64,000 nucleotides of DNA. Source: Neobacillus bataviensis (GTDB taxonomy: Bacteria > Bacillota > Bacilli > Bacillales_B > DSM-18226). Location of the stretch: contig NZ_JAHXYW010000002.1 of NCBI RefSeq assembly GCF_019969725.1, positions 310,001 through 374,000 on the forward strand. Direction: 5' to 3'. The notes beneath the pieces are model-generated. The model was not told the DNA's origin, ran no database searches, and saw only the letters and a list, made by a program, of their open reading frames with translations. Positions 26,102 to 35,212 of this stretch are shown here, in pieces. Numbering within the stretch: the first letter of the stretch is position 1; each line of letters opens with the position of its first letter. The translations under genes and the position numbers were made by a program.

Positions 26102-26725
26102 ATGTATATACCTAAACACTTCAAAATCGAAGATGAAGAAACAATCTATGACTTTATTGAAAAAAACAGCTTTGCAACCCTGATCTCCCAGCATAATGAG
26201 GAGCCTTATGCCACGCACCTGCCGTTAATTTTAGACAAAGAAAAGAAGCAATTATACGGTCATTTTGCCCGTCCAAATGGTCAGTGGAAGGATATTGAAA
26301 ATCAAAAGATTCTAGTTATCTTTCAAGGTCCGCACTGCTATATTTCACCGTCCTGGTACGAATCTAATCAAGCTGTTCCAACCTGGAATTATGTTGCCAT
26401 TCATGTTTATGGCCAAATGGAATTAGTAGAAGATAGCCAGGAACTTCTTGACTCGCTAGCAGATATGGTTACTAAATATGAAAAGCCAGATAGTTCCTAT
26501 CAATTAAAGGATGTAGATGCTAATTTTATTGAGGGAATGAGCAAGGGAATCGTAGGATTTAAGATTAAGATTGATAGAATAGAGGGCAAAGCGAAATTAA
26601 GTCAAAATCATTCTGTTGACCGTCAAGCATTAGTTATTCAGCAATTAGAAAACACTTCAGATCAGCAAAATCAACAAATTGCTGACCTTATGAAGAATAA
26701 TCTGGAAAAAAGGACCTTGCTATAG
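26102..26725 (+). CDS. PaiB-type FMN-binding negative transcriptional regulator
   Basis: This 207-residue protein has the split-barrel flavin-binding fold of the PaiB family. Typical segments are [19 protein letters not shown] at the start, EPYATHLPL, and [20 protein letters not shown]. subtilis PaiB lowers protease and sporulation gene expression, usually beside the acetyltransferase gene paiA, which is absent here. The start is supported by GGGGCG upstream. Whether it binds DNA or acts as a flavin enzyme is open. Confidence 0.88.
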   Translation: MYIPKHFKIEDEETIYDFIEKNSFATLISQHNEEPYATHLPLILDKEKKQLYGHFARPNGQWKDIENQKILVIFQGPHCYISPSWYESNQAVPTWNYVAIHVYGQMELVEDSQELLDSLADMVTKYEKPDSSYQLKDVDANFIEGMSKGIVGFKIKIDRIEGKAKLSQNHSVDRQALVIQQLENTSDQQNQQIADLMKNNLEKRTLL

Positions 26726-26738
26726 CTTTAGCAAGGTT
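26712..26738 (-). terminator. Terminator of the FusB-like gene
   Basis: CCTTGCTA pairs with TAGCAAGG across 6 bases. Leftward it is followed by CCTTTTTT. The convergent PaiB gene ends inside the loop. Confidence 0.75.
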
Positions 26739-27384
26739 CCCCTAATGATTCTTTAAAAAAAGTCGTCAAATAGTCCACGTTGGTTATTTTTCCGTTGCAT
26801 TCAGAACTATCAAAGCAGATGTAGTTTCCAATCGCTTTATAGTAATCTGGATTTTTGGCCTTTTTGGCTTTTGTTACGGTTGATATAAAGGCGACCGGAC
26901 CAAAACGATTACAGAACGAACAAACATTATCCTTGCTTAATAAGGTATATTTGCACTCAATTCCTATCATCTTCTCATTTAGCTCATAAATAATATACTT
27001 TTTGTTCGTACTGATGTCCGTCCAGCTTAAGTAGGTTATTTGTTCACGATTGAGTTTCGCTAACTCAGGTACTTTTATTTTTTTGGCTTTTGGAAACATC
27101 TTTTTAATTTGCTGTTCAGTCAGCTGAGGAAACGGGAGCAGATATTGAGATAACTCTTGAATGTATTGGTCATACTCAAAATCCGTTTTCTTTTTTGATA
27201 GGTCCAGCATTTCTGTTTGTTCTTGTGTTATATAAGGAAAAAGTTCCATGATCTTAGCGTTCGCCAGTTCTTTTACAGCACGAATGACGGTAGGATCAGA
27301 ATTCTTTTTATAGCTGTCCTTGATTAAAGCCACTTGCTTTTTTATAAAATTAAATTGTTCGTTTTTAATAAATTTTCCAATCAT
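26728..27384 (-). CDS. FusB/FusC-type EF-G-binding protein
   Basis: These 218 residues have the two-domain layout of FusB: a helical N-terminal domain (FIKNEQFNFIKKQVALIKDSY) and a C-terminal treble-clef zinc domain with CSFCNRFG and ICFDSSEC supplying four Cys. FusB-type proteins bind elongation factor G and release stalled complexes; staphylococcal forms give fusidic acid resistance. Chromosomal relatives in Bacillus are common and may have a housekeeping role. The ATG at 27384 follows GAGGTGG; the longer frame lacks one. Confidence 0.88.
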   Translation of the reverse strand: MIGKFIKNEQFNFIKKQVALIKDSYKKNSDPTVIRAVKELANAKIMELFPYITQEQTEMLDLSKKKTDFEYDQYIQELSQYLLPFPQLTEQQIKKMFPKAKKIKVPELAKLNREQITYLSWTDISTNKKYIIYELNEKMIGIECKYTLLSKDNVCSFCNRFGPVAFISTVTKAKKAKNPDYYKAIGNYICFDSSECNGKITNVDYLTTFFKESLGEPC

Positions 27385-27467
27385 CGAAGTCCACCTCACT
27401 ACGGTTATTTTAAAAGAATTCGACAATCATGAATATGGAGAAGATGTTTTAGAATCAATCTATACAT

Positions 27468-27496
27468 AAAAAAGCACTGAACCATCAGTGCTTTTT
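27468..27496 (-). terminator. Terminator of the CD3324-like gene
   Basis: AAAAAGCACTGA pairs with TCAGTGCTTTTT across 4 bases. Leftward it ends in a T-run and includes the last codons of the gene. Confidence 0.88.
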
Positions 27497-27757
27497 ACGT
27501 GAGTAGACAATTTTCTTAATTGTTTCTATAGAAAGGAAGTGCTCTTCGGCTAATTGATCAATACTATGCCCGCTTTTAAATGCCCGCTTAATCGAAGCAT
27601 TTCGGTCATCAATTAACTTTCTTCCTCCGGAACAGCTGCCCCATTTTCGGTAAGCTGTTTCTTGTTTGGGAATATAGAGGGTTTCCCCTTGTACATATTT
27701 TTGAATTTCCACAATGAGATGTTCAGGTAAAATATTGCTTGCATTTACATATTTCAT
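27485..27757 (-). CDS. CD3324 family small DNA-binding-like protein
   Basis: The 90 residues begin MKYVNASNILPEHLIVEIQK and continue YVQGETLYIPKQ, the typical opening of the CD3324 family. The C-terminal half (RNASIKRAFKSGHSIDQLA and the following helix) looks like a helix-turn-helix. The ATG is preceded by AAGGGGCTGG. The function of the family is not established. Confidence 0.85.
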   Translation of the reverse strand: MKYVNASNILPEHLIVEIQKYVQGETLYIPKQETAYRKWGSCSGGRKLIDDRNASIKRAFKSGHSIDQLAEEHFLSIETIKKIVYSRKKH

Positions 27758-27842
27758 GGATAGCCAGCCCCTTATTTTAAAAATTGAAAGAAAATAAGGT
27801 GCAAAGCCACATATTAGAAATATTACTTACCTGGGCGATTTT

Positions 27843-27938
27843 TTAGATTAAATTCCGCCCCATGCAAAGTATCGCCTTTCCAATACTAGGCTTTGCATGA
27901 GTCGCTGGAGTACCAGGCAATCGAGATTGATTCCCCAT
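27843..27938 (-). CDS. Possible 31-residue miniprotein (uncertain)
   Basis: A frame starting at ATG 27938 with GGGGGTG upstream encodes a basic, Gly/Pro-rich peptide (MGNQSRLPGTPATHAKPSIG at its start). The frame also contains an 8-bp inverted repeat, ATGCAAAG / CTTTGCAT, so an RNA structure rather than a gene is equally possible. I do not recognise it. Confidence 0.3.
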   Translation of the reverse strand: MGNQSRLPGTPATHAKPSIGKAILCMGRNLI

Positions 27939-28002
27939 GAAAAGAACACCCCCACCATTCGCATGATTTAATGACCTTATTATAATAATATTTATGCAGA
28001 AA

Positions 28003-29103
28003 TCATATAGTATCTTTTTTTTCCAACTGCCAAAGCCAAACGGCAAGCTGCAAAGCAACCGCATCATTTAGCTTTTGAGGATCCAAACCTGTGAGCTCCC
28101 TGATTTTTTTTAATCTATAAATAAGGGAGTTACGGTGGATGTACATGGTTTTGGCACATTCTCCGATATTTTGATTGCATTTGAAAAAGTGGTCTAATGT
28201 TTCGATGAGTTTATCAGAAAGTTTTCCTAGGATTCGATTTTGGTATTGCCTTTTAGCCCGTTCATCCAGACCATCTAAAAGAGCTTTCGTTTCAATTTCC
28301 GTAAAGGAAATAAGCTCCTGCTCTATGTTGCCAAACTGGAGAGCCTTTAATGCCTCAAGATAGGAATGACGGACTTGTGTTTCACCCATTACAGTGGAGC
28401 CCAGGCCGATTCGAACGGCGATATTTTTAGCCCGTAATTGATTTAATACGTTTATTAATTTTTGTTTTACCGTTGCTTCTAGTTGGTTTATAAAAAGCAG
28501 AAAAATTCGATTCACATTTAAAAAGCCGGCAAGGGCATGCTTCTCATTAAAAATTCCCTCAAGCAATTGCAGAAATTCACTTCTTTTTAAGGGATTTTGA
28601 GCTGTTTCGATAACAGCAACCTGAAAAGGAGGGACGATTTTTATATCTATCAAATTCAATCTTTGCTTGATTGATTCCTCTTGAATATAATCTTTAAGTA
28701 ACTCTTCAAAAACCTGCTCCTTTAGCCTCTGCTTCCATTCGAGCTGTTCCGCGATGAAGGATTGCTGAATCATCATCTCCGTAATCATTTTCACCAGTTC
28801 GCCAAACTCCATAATTTCCTCTGGGACACCCGTGATGCCGATGACGCCAATAATGCGCTCCTGGAATTTGATCGGCAGATTGATTCCTGGCAGCGAACCT
28901 TCCCAATGCCTTTGATTATTTTGGTCTATAATTAATGGTTTTCCTGTCTTCAACACTTCCATTGCTCCGAAGTGGAGTTGATACAGGCGGTTTTGATCTC
29001 CTGAAGCGATGATCATGCCCTTATCGTTCATAATATTGATATTCCGATTGAGCCGAATCATTGTTTGCTCAACAATATTTGATGCCATCTCCTGAGTTAA
29101 CAT
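28003..29103 (-). CDS. cdaR: CdaR-type sugar-diacid regulator
   Basis: This is a 366-residue activator of the CdaR/PucR group. The N-terminal diacid-recognition domain is at about 1-135 (MASNIVEQTMIRLNRNINIM), a central GGDEF-like region follows, and the C-terminal PucR helix-turn-helix ends the protein (ECAKTMYIHRNSLIYRLKKI). Family members respond to glycerate, glucarate or galactarate. The gene is divergent from a glycerate kinase gene, the classical CdaR target. The ATG at 29103 is preceded by GGATGATTTCAA. Confidence 0.9.
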   Translation of the reverse strand: MLTQEMASNIVEQTMIRLNRNINIMNDKGMIIASGDQNRLYQLHFGAMEVLKTGKPLIIDQNNQRHWEGSLPGINLPIKFQERIIGVIGITGVPEEIMEFGELVKMITEMMIQQSFIAEQLEWKQRLKEQVFEELLKDYIQEESIKQRLNLIDIKIVPPFQVAVIETAQNPLKRSEFLQLLEGIFNEKHALAGFLNVNRIFLLFINQLEATVKQKLINVLNQLRAKNIAVRIGLGSTVMGETQVRHSYLEALKALQFGNIEQELISFTEIETKALLDGLDERAKRQYQNRILGKLSDKLIETLDHFFKCNQNIGECAKTMYIHRNSLIYRLKKIRELTGLDPQKLNDAVALQLAVWLWQLEKKDTI

Positions 29104-29255
29104 TTGAAATCATCCTTTGATAGAATCTTTATTCATTATACACAAAAAACAATATAAAAAGATTGTTATTTTTGGTTGCTGTAAACGATGAAGAAAAGGT
29201 GTTTGAGGATTATAATAAATTTAAGTTGATAATGTTGAGGGAAGGTGAAGCTAAC

Positions 29256-30395
29256 GTGAAAATCGTCATTGCGCCTGATTCATTTAAAGGGTCATTAACC
29301 GCACCGGAGGCAGCACGGGCCATTGAAAAAGGCATAAAAAAAGCATTGCCGAAAGCAGACACCGTTTTAGTTCCAGTTGCAGATGGAGGAGAAGGCACAG
29401 CAGATAGTTTAGTGGCAGCGACCAATGGACGGATGGTTGAGGTTGTGGTGAAAGGGCCATTGCTGGATCCGGTTCAGGCATCATATGGAATTCTTGGGGA
29501 CCAGGAAACATGTGTCATTGAGATGGCAACTGCATCTGGATTAAATCTCATCATTCCTGAAAGACGAAATCCGATGCTGACGACCACTTTTGGGACAGGA
29601 GAATTAATCAAAAAAGCATTAGACGACGGCTGCCGTAATTTTATTTTAGCTATCGGCGGAAGCGCTACTAACGATGGCGGGATTGGCATGCTTCAGGCCC
29701 TGGGCATGAAGCTTTTAGATGCAGAGGGAAATCCGATTGGCTTTGGGGCTGATGAGCTTTCGGGAATAGCTGTGATTGATGATAGCGAATTTGATTCACG
29801 AATTTCAGAAGCATCCTTTTTAATTGCGACAGATGTTCAAAATCCGTTAATCGGGCAAAATGGGGCGTCGCATGTGTTTGGTCCCCAGAAGGGAGCGACC
29901 CCTGAAATGGTTGAAATCCTTGACCAAAATTTAGCACACTGGGCCGATTTGATTGAAGCTAAAACGGGTATACACCTGCATGACAGGCCCGGTGCCGGTG
30001 CGGCAGGTGGTATAGGTGGAGCTTTCCAAGCATTTTTTCCGGCTGCTACCAAAAGAGGAATCGATCTTGTTATCGAATACACGAATCTGGCTGAAAAGCT
30101 AAATGGAGCTATGTGTGTGTTTACGGGCGAAGGCCAAACCGATTTTCAAACGGCTTCCGGAAAAACACCGATGGGAGTGGCAGAGGAAGCTAAGAAACGG
30201 GGGATTCCCGTCTTTGTTCTGGCGGGTTCTATTGGAAAAGGTATTGAACAGCTTTACCAACATGGAATCCATAGTGTGCACAGCATCATTAACGCCCCGA
30301 TGCCGCTTGAAGATGCGATGAATCGCGGTGCTGAATTACTAGAGCAAGCGGCGGAACAGGTTATGCGCACAGTTTTGGCTGGGTGTGTTAAATAA
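29256..30395 (+). CDS. Glycerate kinase (GlxK/GarK family)
   Basis: This enzyme phosphorylates D-glycerate, probably to 2-phosphoglycerate, feeding glycolysis. The 379 residues contain IVIAPDSFKGSLTAPEAA at the N-terminus, VPVADGGEGT, LAIGGSATNDGGIGML, and the C-terminal GEGQTDFQTASGKTP, all family motifs. The GTG at 29256 is chosen for GGGAAGGTGAAG upstream and because the enzyme fold starts there. The gene is divergent from cdaR, which probably activates it. Confidence 0.93.
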   Translation: MKIVIAPDSFKGSLTAPEAARAIEKGIKKALPKADTVLVPVADGGEGTADSLVAATNGRMVEVVVKGPLLDPVQASYGILGDQETCVIEMATASGLNLIIPERRNPMLTTTFGTGELIKKALDDGCRNFILAIGGSATNDGGIGMLQALGMKLLDAEGNPIGFGADELSGIAVIDDSEFDSRISEASFLIATDVQNPLIGQNGASHVFGPQKGATPEMVEILDQNLAHWADLIEAKTGIHLHDRPGAGAAGGIGGAFQAFFPAATKRGIDLVIEYTNLAEKLNGAMCVFTGEGQTDFQTASGKTPMGVAEEAKKRGIPVFVLAGSIGKGIEQLYQHGIHSVHSIINAPMPLEDAMNRGAELLEQAAEQVMRTVLAGCVK

Positions 30396-30404
30396 TTTTT
30401 TTTC

Positions 30405-30443
30405 AAGACAGAGAGATCAAAAATGGTTCTCTGTCTTTTTTTG
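30405..30443 (+). terminator. Terminator of the glycerate kinase gene
   Basis: AGACAGAGA pairs with TCTCTGTCT across 13 bases, followed by a run of T. Confidence 0.88.
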
Positions 30444-30561
30444 TTAGTTTGGGATACTATTAATATTTCATCTTATATATGTTACCATTTTAATAGATAA
30501 CGCTTTTCATAATACCTAATAATGATTGCGCTTCCACTTGATGATAACAGGGGGTGTCAGT

Positions 30562-32421
30562 ATGAGAATTCAACTTTCTGAAGAAAGTCATAGTCATGAA
30601 CTGACTGTGGATGACCGAAAAATTATCACTGCCTCGTCCGCATTAGGAATCCTTAGGCAGCAGTTAGTTAAGAACATTGGAATTGAGAGAATCAAGGGCT
30701 TCCTGTTTCATTTTGGCTGGGAGATGGGTGAGAAAGATGCCAAAGAAGCTATGCAAACCGAAACATCATTGAAGGCCTTAATCAAATATGGCCCCATCCT
30801 GCATATCGAGAATGGCCATATTAGGGGGAGCCAGCATGATTGCACCTTTGAACTGGATGATCAGGGTAAAATAAAATCATTCTTTTCAACCGGAACTTGG
30901 GTTGATTCCTATGAGGCAGAAGAGCATATTAAACAATTAGGAATCTCAAAGACCCATGTCTGCCATACACTCGTTGGCTATGCCAGTGGCTTTATGTCAA
31001 CCGTATTTGAGGAAAGACTGCTGGCGAAAGAAGTAACCTGTGTAGGAAAAGGTGATTCCGAGTGCCGCTGGATCATTAAGCGGCAAATAGAATGGGAAGC
31101 GGATAATGAAGAGGACCTTCATTATTACAATGAAACTCCGATCGTAAAAGAACTGGAATATACCTATGACCAGTTGTTGGAGCAGAAAACAGTGGTTACA
31201 AGACTGGCTAATTTTCAGCAAAAATTAACGGAAGCGATTATCAATGGCAGTAATTTGCAAACCATTGTTGATAAAGTATTCGGCATGGTCCAAATTCCGA
31301 TTATTATTGAAGGAACCGACCTTCAAACCATTGCCTGCTCGGGAGTATCTGAAGAAAGATATCTTGAACTAAAAGCGGATTTGGAGCAATATTTAGAAGA
31401 ACATGCCCCAAAGGAAAAGGCGTCCAAGTTTCGTAAAAAAACAATCAAAACCGATGCCCAAGAACGTCTTATTACTCCAATTCTTGTCCAAAAGGAAGTA
31501 TTAGGCCATTGTTCGTTTATTTTTGAAAACACACAAAGAGAGCAGCATAAGGAAGATTACCTGCTTCTCGACCGTTTGGCCAATGCCGCTTCCCTGGTTC
31601 TCTTAAATGAAAAGACAAAATTTGAGTCATTTGAAAGAATGAAAGGGAACTTCTTAGAACAAATCATAGATGGCAAGCTGTCGGAAAGTGAAATCATCAA
31701 AAGAGGAAAATATACGGGGCTTGACCTGGGACAGCCTTTTTATTTTGCTGTGATGGAATATAAGAAAAGTCAAAGTTCAATAGAGGAAGAATTCCTTTTC
31801 CAAGAACAAATATTTGAAACGACGTTTCGCTATTTTAATAATAAAAAACATAATTTATTAATTGGGCAGCGGGATGGAAATATTCTATTTTTTATCACGA
31901 AAGAAACCGTGAAAAATAGCACGATTGAAAGGGTAATGAAAGAATTTCATGGCAATTTGATGAAAAAATACCCTAAAGGTGATTTCAAATTTGGAATTAG
32001 CAATGTTGGTGAGGATATTAAAAAGGTTTCAAAACATTATGAAGAAGCTACCATGGCTTTGAGGCTTGCAAATAGGAAAAAAGTGGTGCCATTCCGATCG
32101 TTAGGAATTGTGGGCGTGCTGCTTAATTCCCAAAATATCAGCGGCATAAGATTGCTAGCAGAACAAGAGCTTGGTCCTTTATATAATACAAAGGATTTAA
32201 AAACAATCGAACTTCTTAAAACATTATACAATTTCTTGTTAAATGGCGGGAAGCTGGAACAAACCATGAATGATCTCGCCTTGTCTATGAGCGGTTTGCG
32301 GCACCGGATTAATAAGATCGAAAGTATGCTTGAGAAAGATCTGCGCGACCCGGATGAAGCTCACCAGCTATTACTGATACTGAAATCGTTAATCGCTTTA
32401 GGGGAATTTGATATTGAATAG
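30562..32421 (+). CDS. XylR-N/V4R plus PucR-HTH regulator of the aromatic cluster
   Basis: This 619-residue regulator sits just upstream of the phenolic-degradation genes. The N-terminal part (about 30-100) resembles the XylR_N activation domain, and the next (about 130-190) a V4R small-molecule domain with the Cys-containing end EVTCVGKGDSECRW. A GAF-like region (about 240-350) and a CdaR-type GGDEF-like region follow. The end is a PucR-type HTH (NDLALSMSGLRHRINKIESM). XylR_N/V4R sensors usually bind aromatics and sit on sigma-54 activators; here they are joined to a PucR-type output with no AAA+ domain. Start ATG 30562 follows GGGGGTG. It is probably the activator of the genes at 32666-39358. 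Confidence 0.85.
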   Translation: MRIQLSEESHSHELTVDDRKIITASSALGILRQQLVKNIGIERIKGFLFHFGWEMGEKDAKEAMQTETSLKALIKYGPILHIENGHIRGSQHDCTFELDDQGKIKSFFSTGTWVDSYEAEEHIKQLGISKTHVCHTLVGYASGFMSTVFEERLLAKEVTCVGKGDSECRWIIKRQIEWEADNEEDLHYYNETPIVKELEYTYDQLLEQKTVVTRLANFQQKLTEAIINGSNLQTIVDKVFGMVQIPIIIEGTDLQTIACSGVSEERYLELKADLEQYLEEHAPKEKASKFRKKTIKTDAQERLITPILVQKEVLGHCSFIFENTQREQHKEDYLLLDRLANAASLVLLNEKTKFESFERMKGNFLEQIIDGKLSESEIIKRGKYTGLDLGQPFYFAVMEYKKSQSSIEEEFLFQEQIFETTFRYFNNKKHNLLIGQRDGNILFFITKETVKNSTIERVMKEFHGNLMKKYPKGDFKFGISNVGEDIKKVSKHYEEATMALRLANRKKVVPFRSLGIVGVLLNSQNISGIRLLAEQELGPLYNTKDLKTIELLKTLYNFLLNGGKLEQTMNDLALSMSGLRHRINKIESMLEKDLRDPDEAHQLLLILKSLIALGEFDIE

Positions 32422-32433
32422 AATCCGATTTTT

Positions 32434-32470
32434 AGACCAACCGGTTATCAACTGGCTGGTCTATTTTTTA
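32434..32470 (+). terminator. Terminator of the V4R/PucR regulator gene
   Basis: AGACCAACCGGTT pairs with AACTGGCTGGTCT with two mismatches across ATCA, followed by ATTTTTT. Confidence 0.85.
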
Positions 32471-32509
32471 TCCAATTGAACAAAAAATGTCTATTAATTG
32501 AAAAATCAT

Positions 32510-32524
32510 GAACAGTTTTTGTTC
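32510..32524. promoter_or_regulatory. Candidate operator upstream of the aromatic operon
   Basis: GAACA-GTTTT-TGTTC is a 5+5+5 inverted repeat 142 bases before the first structural gene, with a half copy (TTGAACAAAAAA) about 30 bases upstream. It could be the binding site of the preceding regulator. No sigma-54 type promoter is visible, and a weak TTGATA-N16-TAAACA at 32555-32582 is the best sigma-A candidate. Confidence 0.35.
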
Positions 32525-32665
32525 TAGTCTGAAAATTGTAAATTCACTACACTGTTGATATAGGAATTAAACAACATAAACACGTGGGAAATGTAGTTAA
32601 TGTAAGCGGTGCCAAGATAATTTGATTCCCAACAAAAATGAACAGCAATCGAAAGAGGTGTAATT

Positions 32666-33850
32666 ATGGGAAACTATGCAGTACAAGAAAAAGATGTAAC
32701 CGTTGAAGAGTTATTGGCTGGTGCTGAAAAAGTTGGAATATTGGCTGAGCAAGAAGCACAAGAAGCAGAAAAAAATGCGACCATTTCTGAAAATGTCGTA
32801 AACCTTATCAAGGAAACGCAAATTTCGAGGATCATGCTTCCAAAAAAATATGGCGGACCACAGGTAGATTTGAAAACGTTTGCTAAGATTGTCCGAAAGG
32901 TTGCGAATTATAATATTTCAGCTGCCTGGCTGACGTACCTTTATCCCCTGCACAATATGCTGCCATCTTTTCTTCCGGAAAAAGGGGCAGATGAAATTAT
33001 TAATCAGGGCGGTTTAATCTGCGATATATTTGCAGCCCTAGGAAAAGCAGAGAAAGATGGCGACGGTTACCGGATCAGCGGCAAGTGGAGTTTTGTAAGC
33101 GGCGTCAATTTCAGTGACTGGGTTGGCGTTGGCGTCATGATCCAATTCCCAGATAATCCAAAACCTGTTTACTGTTTGCCGATGCTGAAGGTTTCAGAGG
33201 TTGAAGTGGTAAACAATTGGGATACATTTGGACTCAGAGGTTCTGGAAGTAATCAAGTAATTGCTGATAATGTTTATGTTCCAATGGAGCGAATTTTGCG
33301 TTTGGATGAAGCGGAACTGACAAGAAGACCTCCAGTAGAAGATTATGACAAGGATTATCCATTTTATCATGTACCATTCTTCCCTTCTTTTTATTTTGGC
33401 TTTGCTGCCATGGCACTTGGCGGTGCAGAGCGAATTCTTACGGAATTTAAAGTGCTTACCGAAAAGCGCGTTCGCTTAATGGATGGTGTAAGGGAAAGCG
33501 AATCACCTCGCAGCCAGCGGGTTTTAGCAGAAATGACTACGGAATTTCATGCTGCGGAAGCTTTAATCGATAAATATATCAATCTGCTAGAAAACTATGA
33601 AAAAGATGGCTGTGTGACGCAGCCGGGAGAATTCTTTGCCATTCGGACAAAAGCCATCAAGATTTGTGTGGATATCGCTGTCAGAGCTCTATTAACGCTT
33701 GGCGGCGGCGCTCTGTATAAAGGCGGACCAATGGAATTGTTCTTACGGGATATTATGGCGGTTGCTACGCATAAGACTTCTTTGTACGAAGATTCTGTTG
33801 CTGCTTACGGAAAAGAATTATTTGGATTTGATTCAGGAGTAAGAGGTTAA
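32666..33850 (+). CDS. Flavin-dependent monooxygenase with acyl-CoA dehydrogenase fold
   Basis: This 394-residue protein resembles the group D two-component oxygenases (HsaA/HpaB-like relatives of acyl-CoA dehydrogenases), which hydroxylate phenols ortho to OH using reduced flavin from a partner. Seen are RIMLPKKYGGPQVDLKTFAKI, the central SGKWSFVSGVNFSDWVGVG and WDTFGLRGSGSNQV, and a C-terminal helical bundle. The true acyl-CoA dehydrogenase function is unlikely because a flavin reductase and ring-cleavage genes follow. It is the first gene of the operon, with AAAGAGGTG before the ATG. The substrate, probably a substituted phenol, is unknown. Confidence 0.82.
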   Translation: MGNYAVQEKDVTVEELLAGAEKVGILAEQEAQEAEKNATISENVVNLIKETQISRIMLPKKYGGPQVDLKTFAKIVRKVANYNISAAWLTYLYPLHNMLPSFLPEKGADEIINQGGLICDIFAALGKAEKDGDGYRISGKWSFVSGVNFSDWVGVGVMIQFPDNPKPVYCLPMLKVSEVEVVNNWDTFGLRGSGSNQVIADNVYVPMERILRLDEAELTRRPPVEDYDKDYPFYHVPFFPSFYFGFAAMALGGAERILTEFKVLTEKRVRLMDGVRESESPRSQRVLAEMTTEFHAAEALIDKYINLLENYEKDGCVTQPGEFFAIRTKAIKICVDIAVRALLTLGGGALYKGGPMELFLRDIMAVATHKTSLYEDSVAAYGKELFGFDSGVRG

Positions 33851-33875
33851 GTTCATAATTTAGGAGGTAAAAAGA

Positions 33876-34355
33876 ATGGATGATCGTCAATTTCGTCAAG
33901 CAATGGGGAAATTTGCAACAGGCGTAACTGTTATTGCAACAGAGGTGGAGGGGGAAATCCACGGGATGACAGTGAATGCTTTCATGTCTGTGTCGCTTGA
34001 TCCAAAACTAGTCGTTATTTCAATCGGTGAAAAAGCAAAGATCCTGAACAAGATAAAAGAAAGCAAAATTTTCACCGTCAATATTTTAGCAGCCGACCAG
34101 CAGGAGCATTCAATGATTTTTGCCGGCCAATTGAAGGAACATCGTGAAGTAGCATTTGAACGGTTGGATGGCAAGCCGGTTATACCTGGATCTGTTGCCC
34201 AAGTGGCCTGTGAAGTCTCAGCTGAACATGTCGAAGGAGATCATACCTTATTCATTGGCAAAGTAACCGACATTCATCTTTTAGATGTAGAACCGCTGAT
34301 TTTTTACAGTGGAATGTATCGCTCATTAGAAAAACTAGAAACAGTTACAAACTAA
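33876..34355 (+). CDS. Flavin reductase (HpaC-like), monooxygenase partner
   Basis: This 159-residue split-barrel flavin reductase has FRQAMGKFATGVTVIATE at the N-terminus, GMTVNAFMSVSLDPKLVVISI (flavin site), and the HTLFIGKVTDI strand. It would supply reduced FAD or FMN to the oxygenase 25 bases upstream. A TTAGGAGG site precedes the ATG. Confidence 0.92.
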   Translation: MDDRQFRQAMGKFATGVTVIATEVEGEIHGMTVNAFMSVSLDPKLVVISIGEKAKILNKIKESKIFTVNILAADQQEHSMIFAGQLKEHREVAFERLDGKPVIPGSVAQVACEVSAEHVEGDHTLFIGKVTDIHLLDVEPLIFYSGMYRSLEKLETVTN

Positions 34356-34376
34356 AGGACATGAAAGGAGACTGTA

Positions 34377-35189
34377 ATGAAAACCATTTACTTGAACCGG
34401 GAAAGTTTGGCTGACTGGCAGAAAAAGGCGACGCCAAATGTCATGGCGCTTGGGTGTTTTGACGGTCTCCATTATGGCCATTGTACTGTCATCAAAACAG
34501 CGTTGCACAAAGCGAGAGAAAACCAGGTTCCATTAGCTGTCATGAGTTTCTTTCCTCATCCGAAAACAGTGATATCGAACGGTAAAAAACAAATTCAATA
34601 CTTAATGCCGCTTACGGAAAAAGAGGATCGGCTCCAGGAATTGGGCGTCGATACCTTTTATATTGTGGAATTTGATAAACCGTTTGCTGCTCTATCACCA
34701 GAGCAGTTTGTTGCCAAATATTTGGTTGATTTCGGTGTAGTCCATGCGGTTGCGGGTTTTGATTTTTCCTATGGCTGCCGTGGAGCCGGACATATGGACC
34801 GGCTTCAGGAAGATTCCGGCGGACGCATTGAAGTCACAAAAGTAGCAAAGGTAGAGTGCCGCGGGGAGAAAATCAGTTCCACCTGCATTCGGGAACGGCT
34901 CTTAACGGGGAATGTAGAGGAGATGCCTGATTTTCTTGGCCGGCCTTATGAAGTGAAATGTGATTGGGACGGGATTTTACTTAAGCTTCATCCCTACTAT
35001 ACTGTTCCTGTACAAGGACGCTATTTTGTAACACTGAAAAATGAGCACAGTTCTATCACAACCGAAATAATCGTCACAGATGGGTCTTCCCTTCATTGTG
35101 AAAAAGAGATTCCCTTATTTTTAAAGGGCAGCCTTTCCGTTGTGTGGCACCGCCGTATGCGGGAAGAGGAGAAACGATTAATCTCGTAA
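34377..35189 (+). CDS. FAD synthetase-like protein lacking a riboflavin kinase motif
   Basis: The N-terminal 175 residues match the FMN adenylyltransferase half of RibF: ALGCFDGLHYGHCTVI (nucleotide-binding HxGH-type site), FFPHPKTVI, GFDFSYGCRGAG, and SSTCIRERL (the ISSTxIR motif). The remaining 95 residues occupy the position of riboflavin kinase but lack its GRTIGFPTAN signature. It is therefore likely a dedicated FAD-making enzyme, in an operon with a flavin monooxygenase and reductase, rather than the housekeeping bifunctional RibF. AAAGGAG precedes the ATG. Confidence 0.85.
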   Translation: MKTIYLNRESLADWQKKATPNVMALGCFDGLHYGHCTVIKTALHKARENQVPLAVMSFFPHPKTVISNGKKQIQYLMPLTEKEDRLQELGVDTFYIVEFDKPFAALSPEQFVAKYLVDFGVVHAVAGFDFSYGCRGAGHMDRLQEDSGGRIEVTKVAKVECRGEKISSTCIRERLLTGNVEEMPDFLGRPYEVKCDWDGILLKLHPYYTVPVQGRYFVTLKNEHSSITTEIIVTDGSSLHCEKEIPLFLKGSLSVVWHRRMREEEKRLIS

Positions 35190-35212
35190 ATTTATGAAAG
35201 GAAGTGGAAAAA

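Noticed and set aside
25912..26124. Overlapping short frames on both strands before the PaiB gene
   Set aside because: No ribosome site, no recognisable domain, and both overlap the PaiB start; a decayed gene is possible but unsupported.
32422..32665. Sigma-54 promoter before the aromatic operon
   Set aside because: The XylR_N-type sensor suggested one, but no GG/GC pair with the -24/-12 spacing is present and the regulator lacks an AAA+ domain.
32666..33850. Fatty-acid acyl-CoA dehydrogenase
   Set aside because: The fold fits, but the adjacent flavin reductase, FAD-synthetase-like and ring-cleavage genes favour a monooxygenase of the same superfamily.
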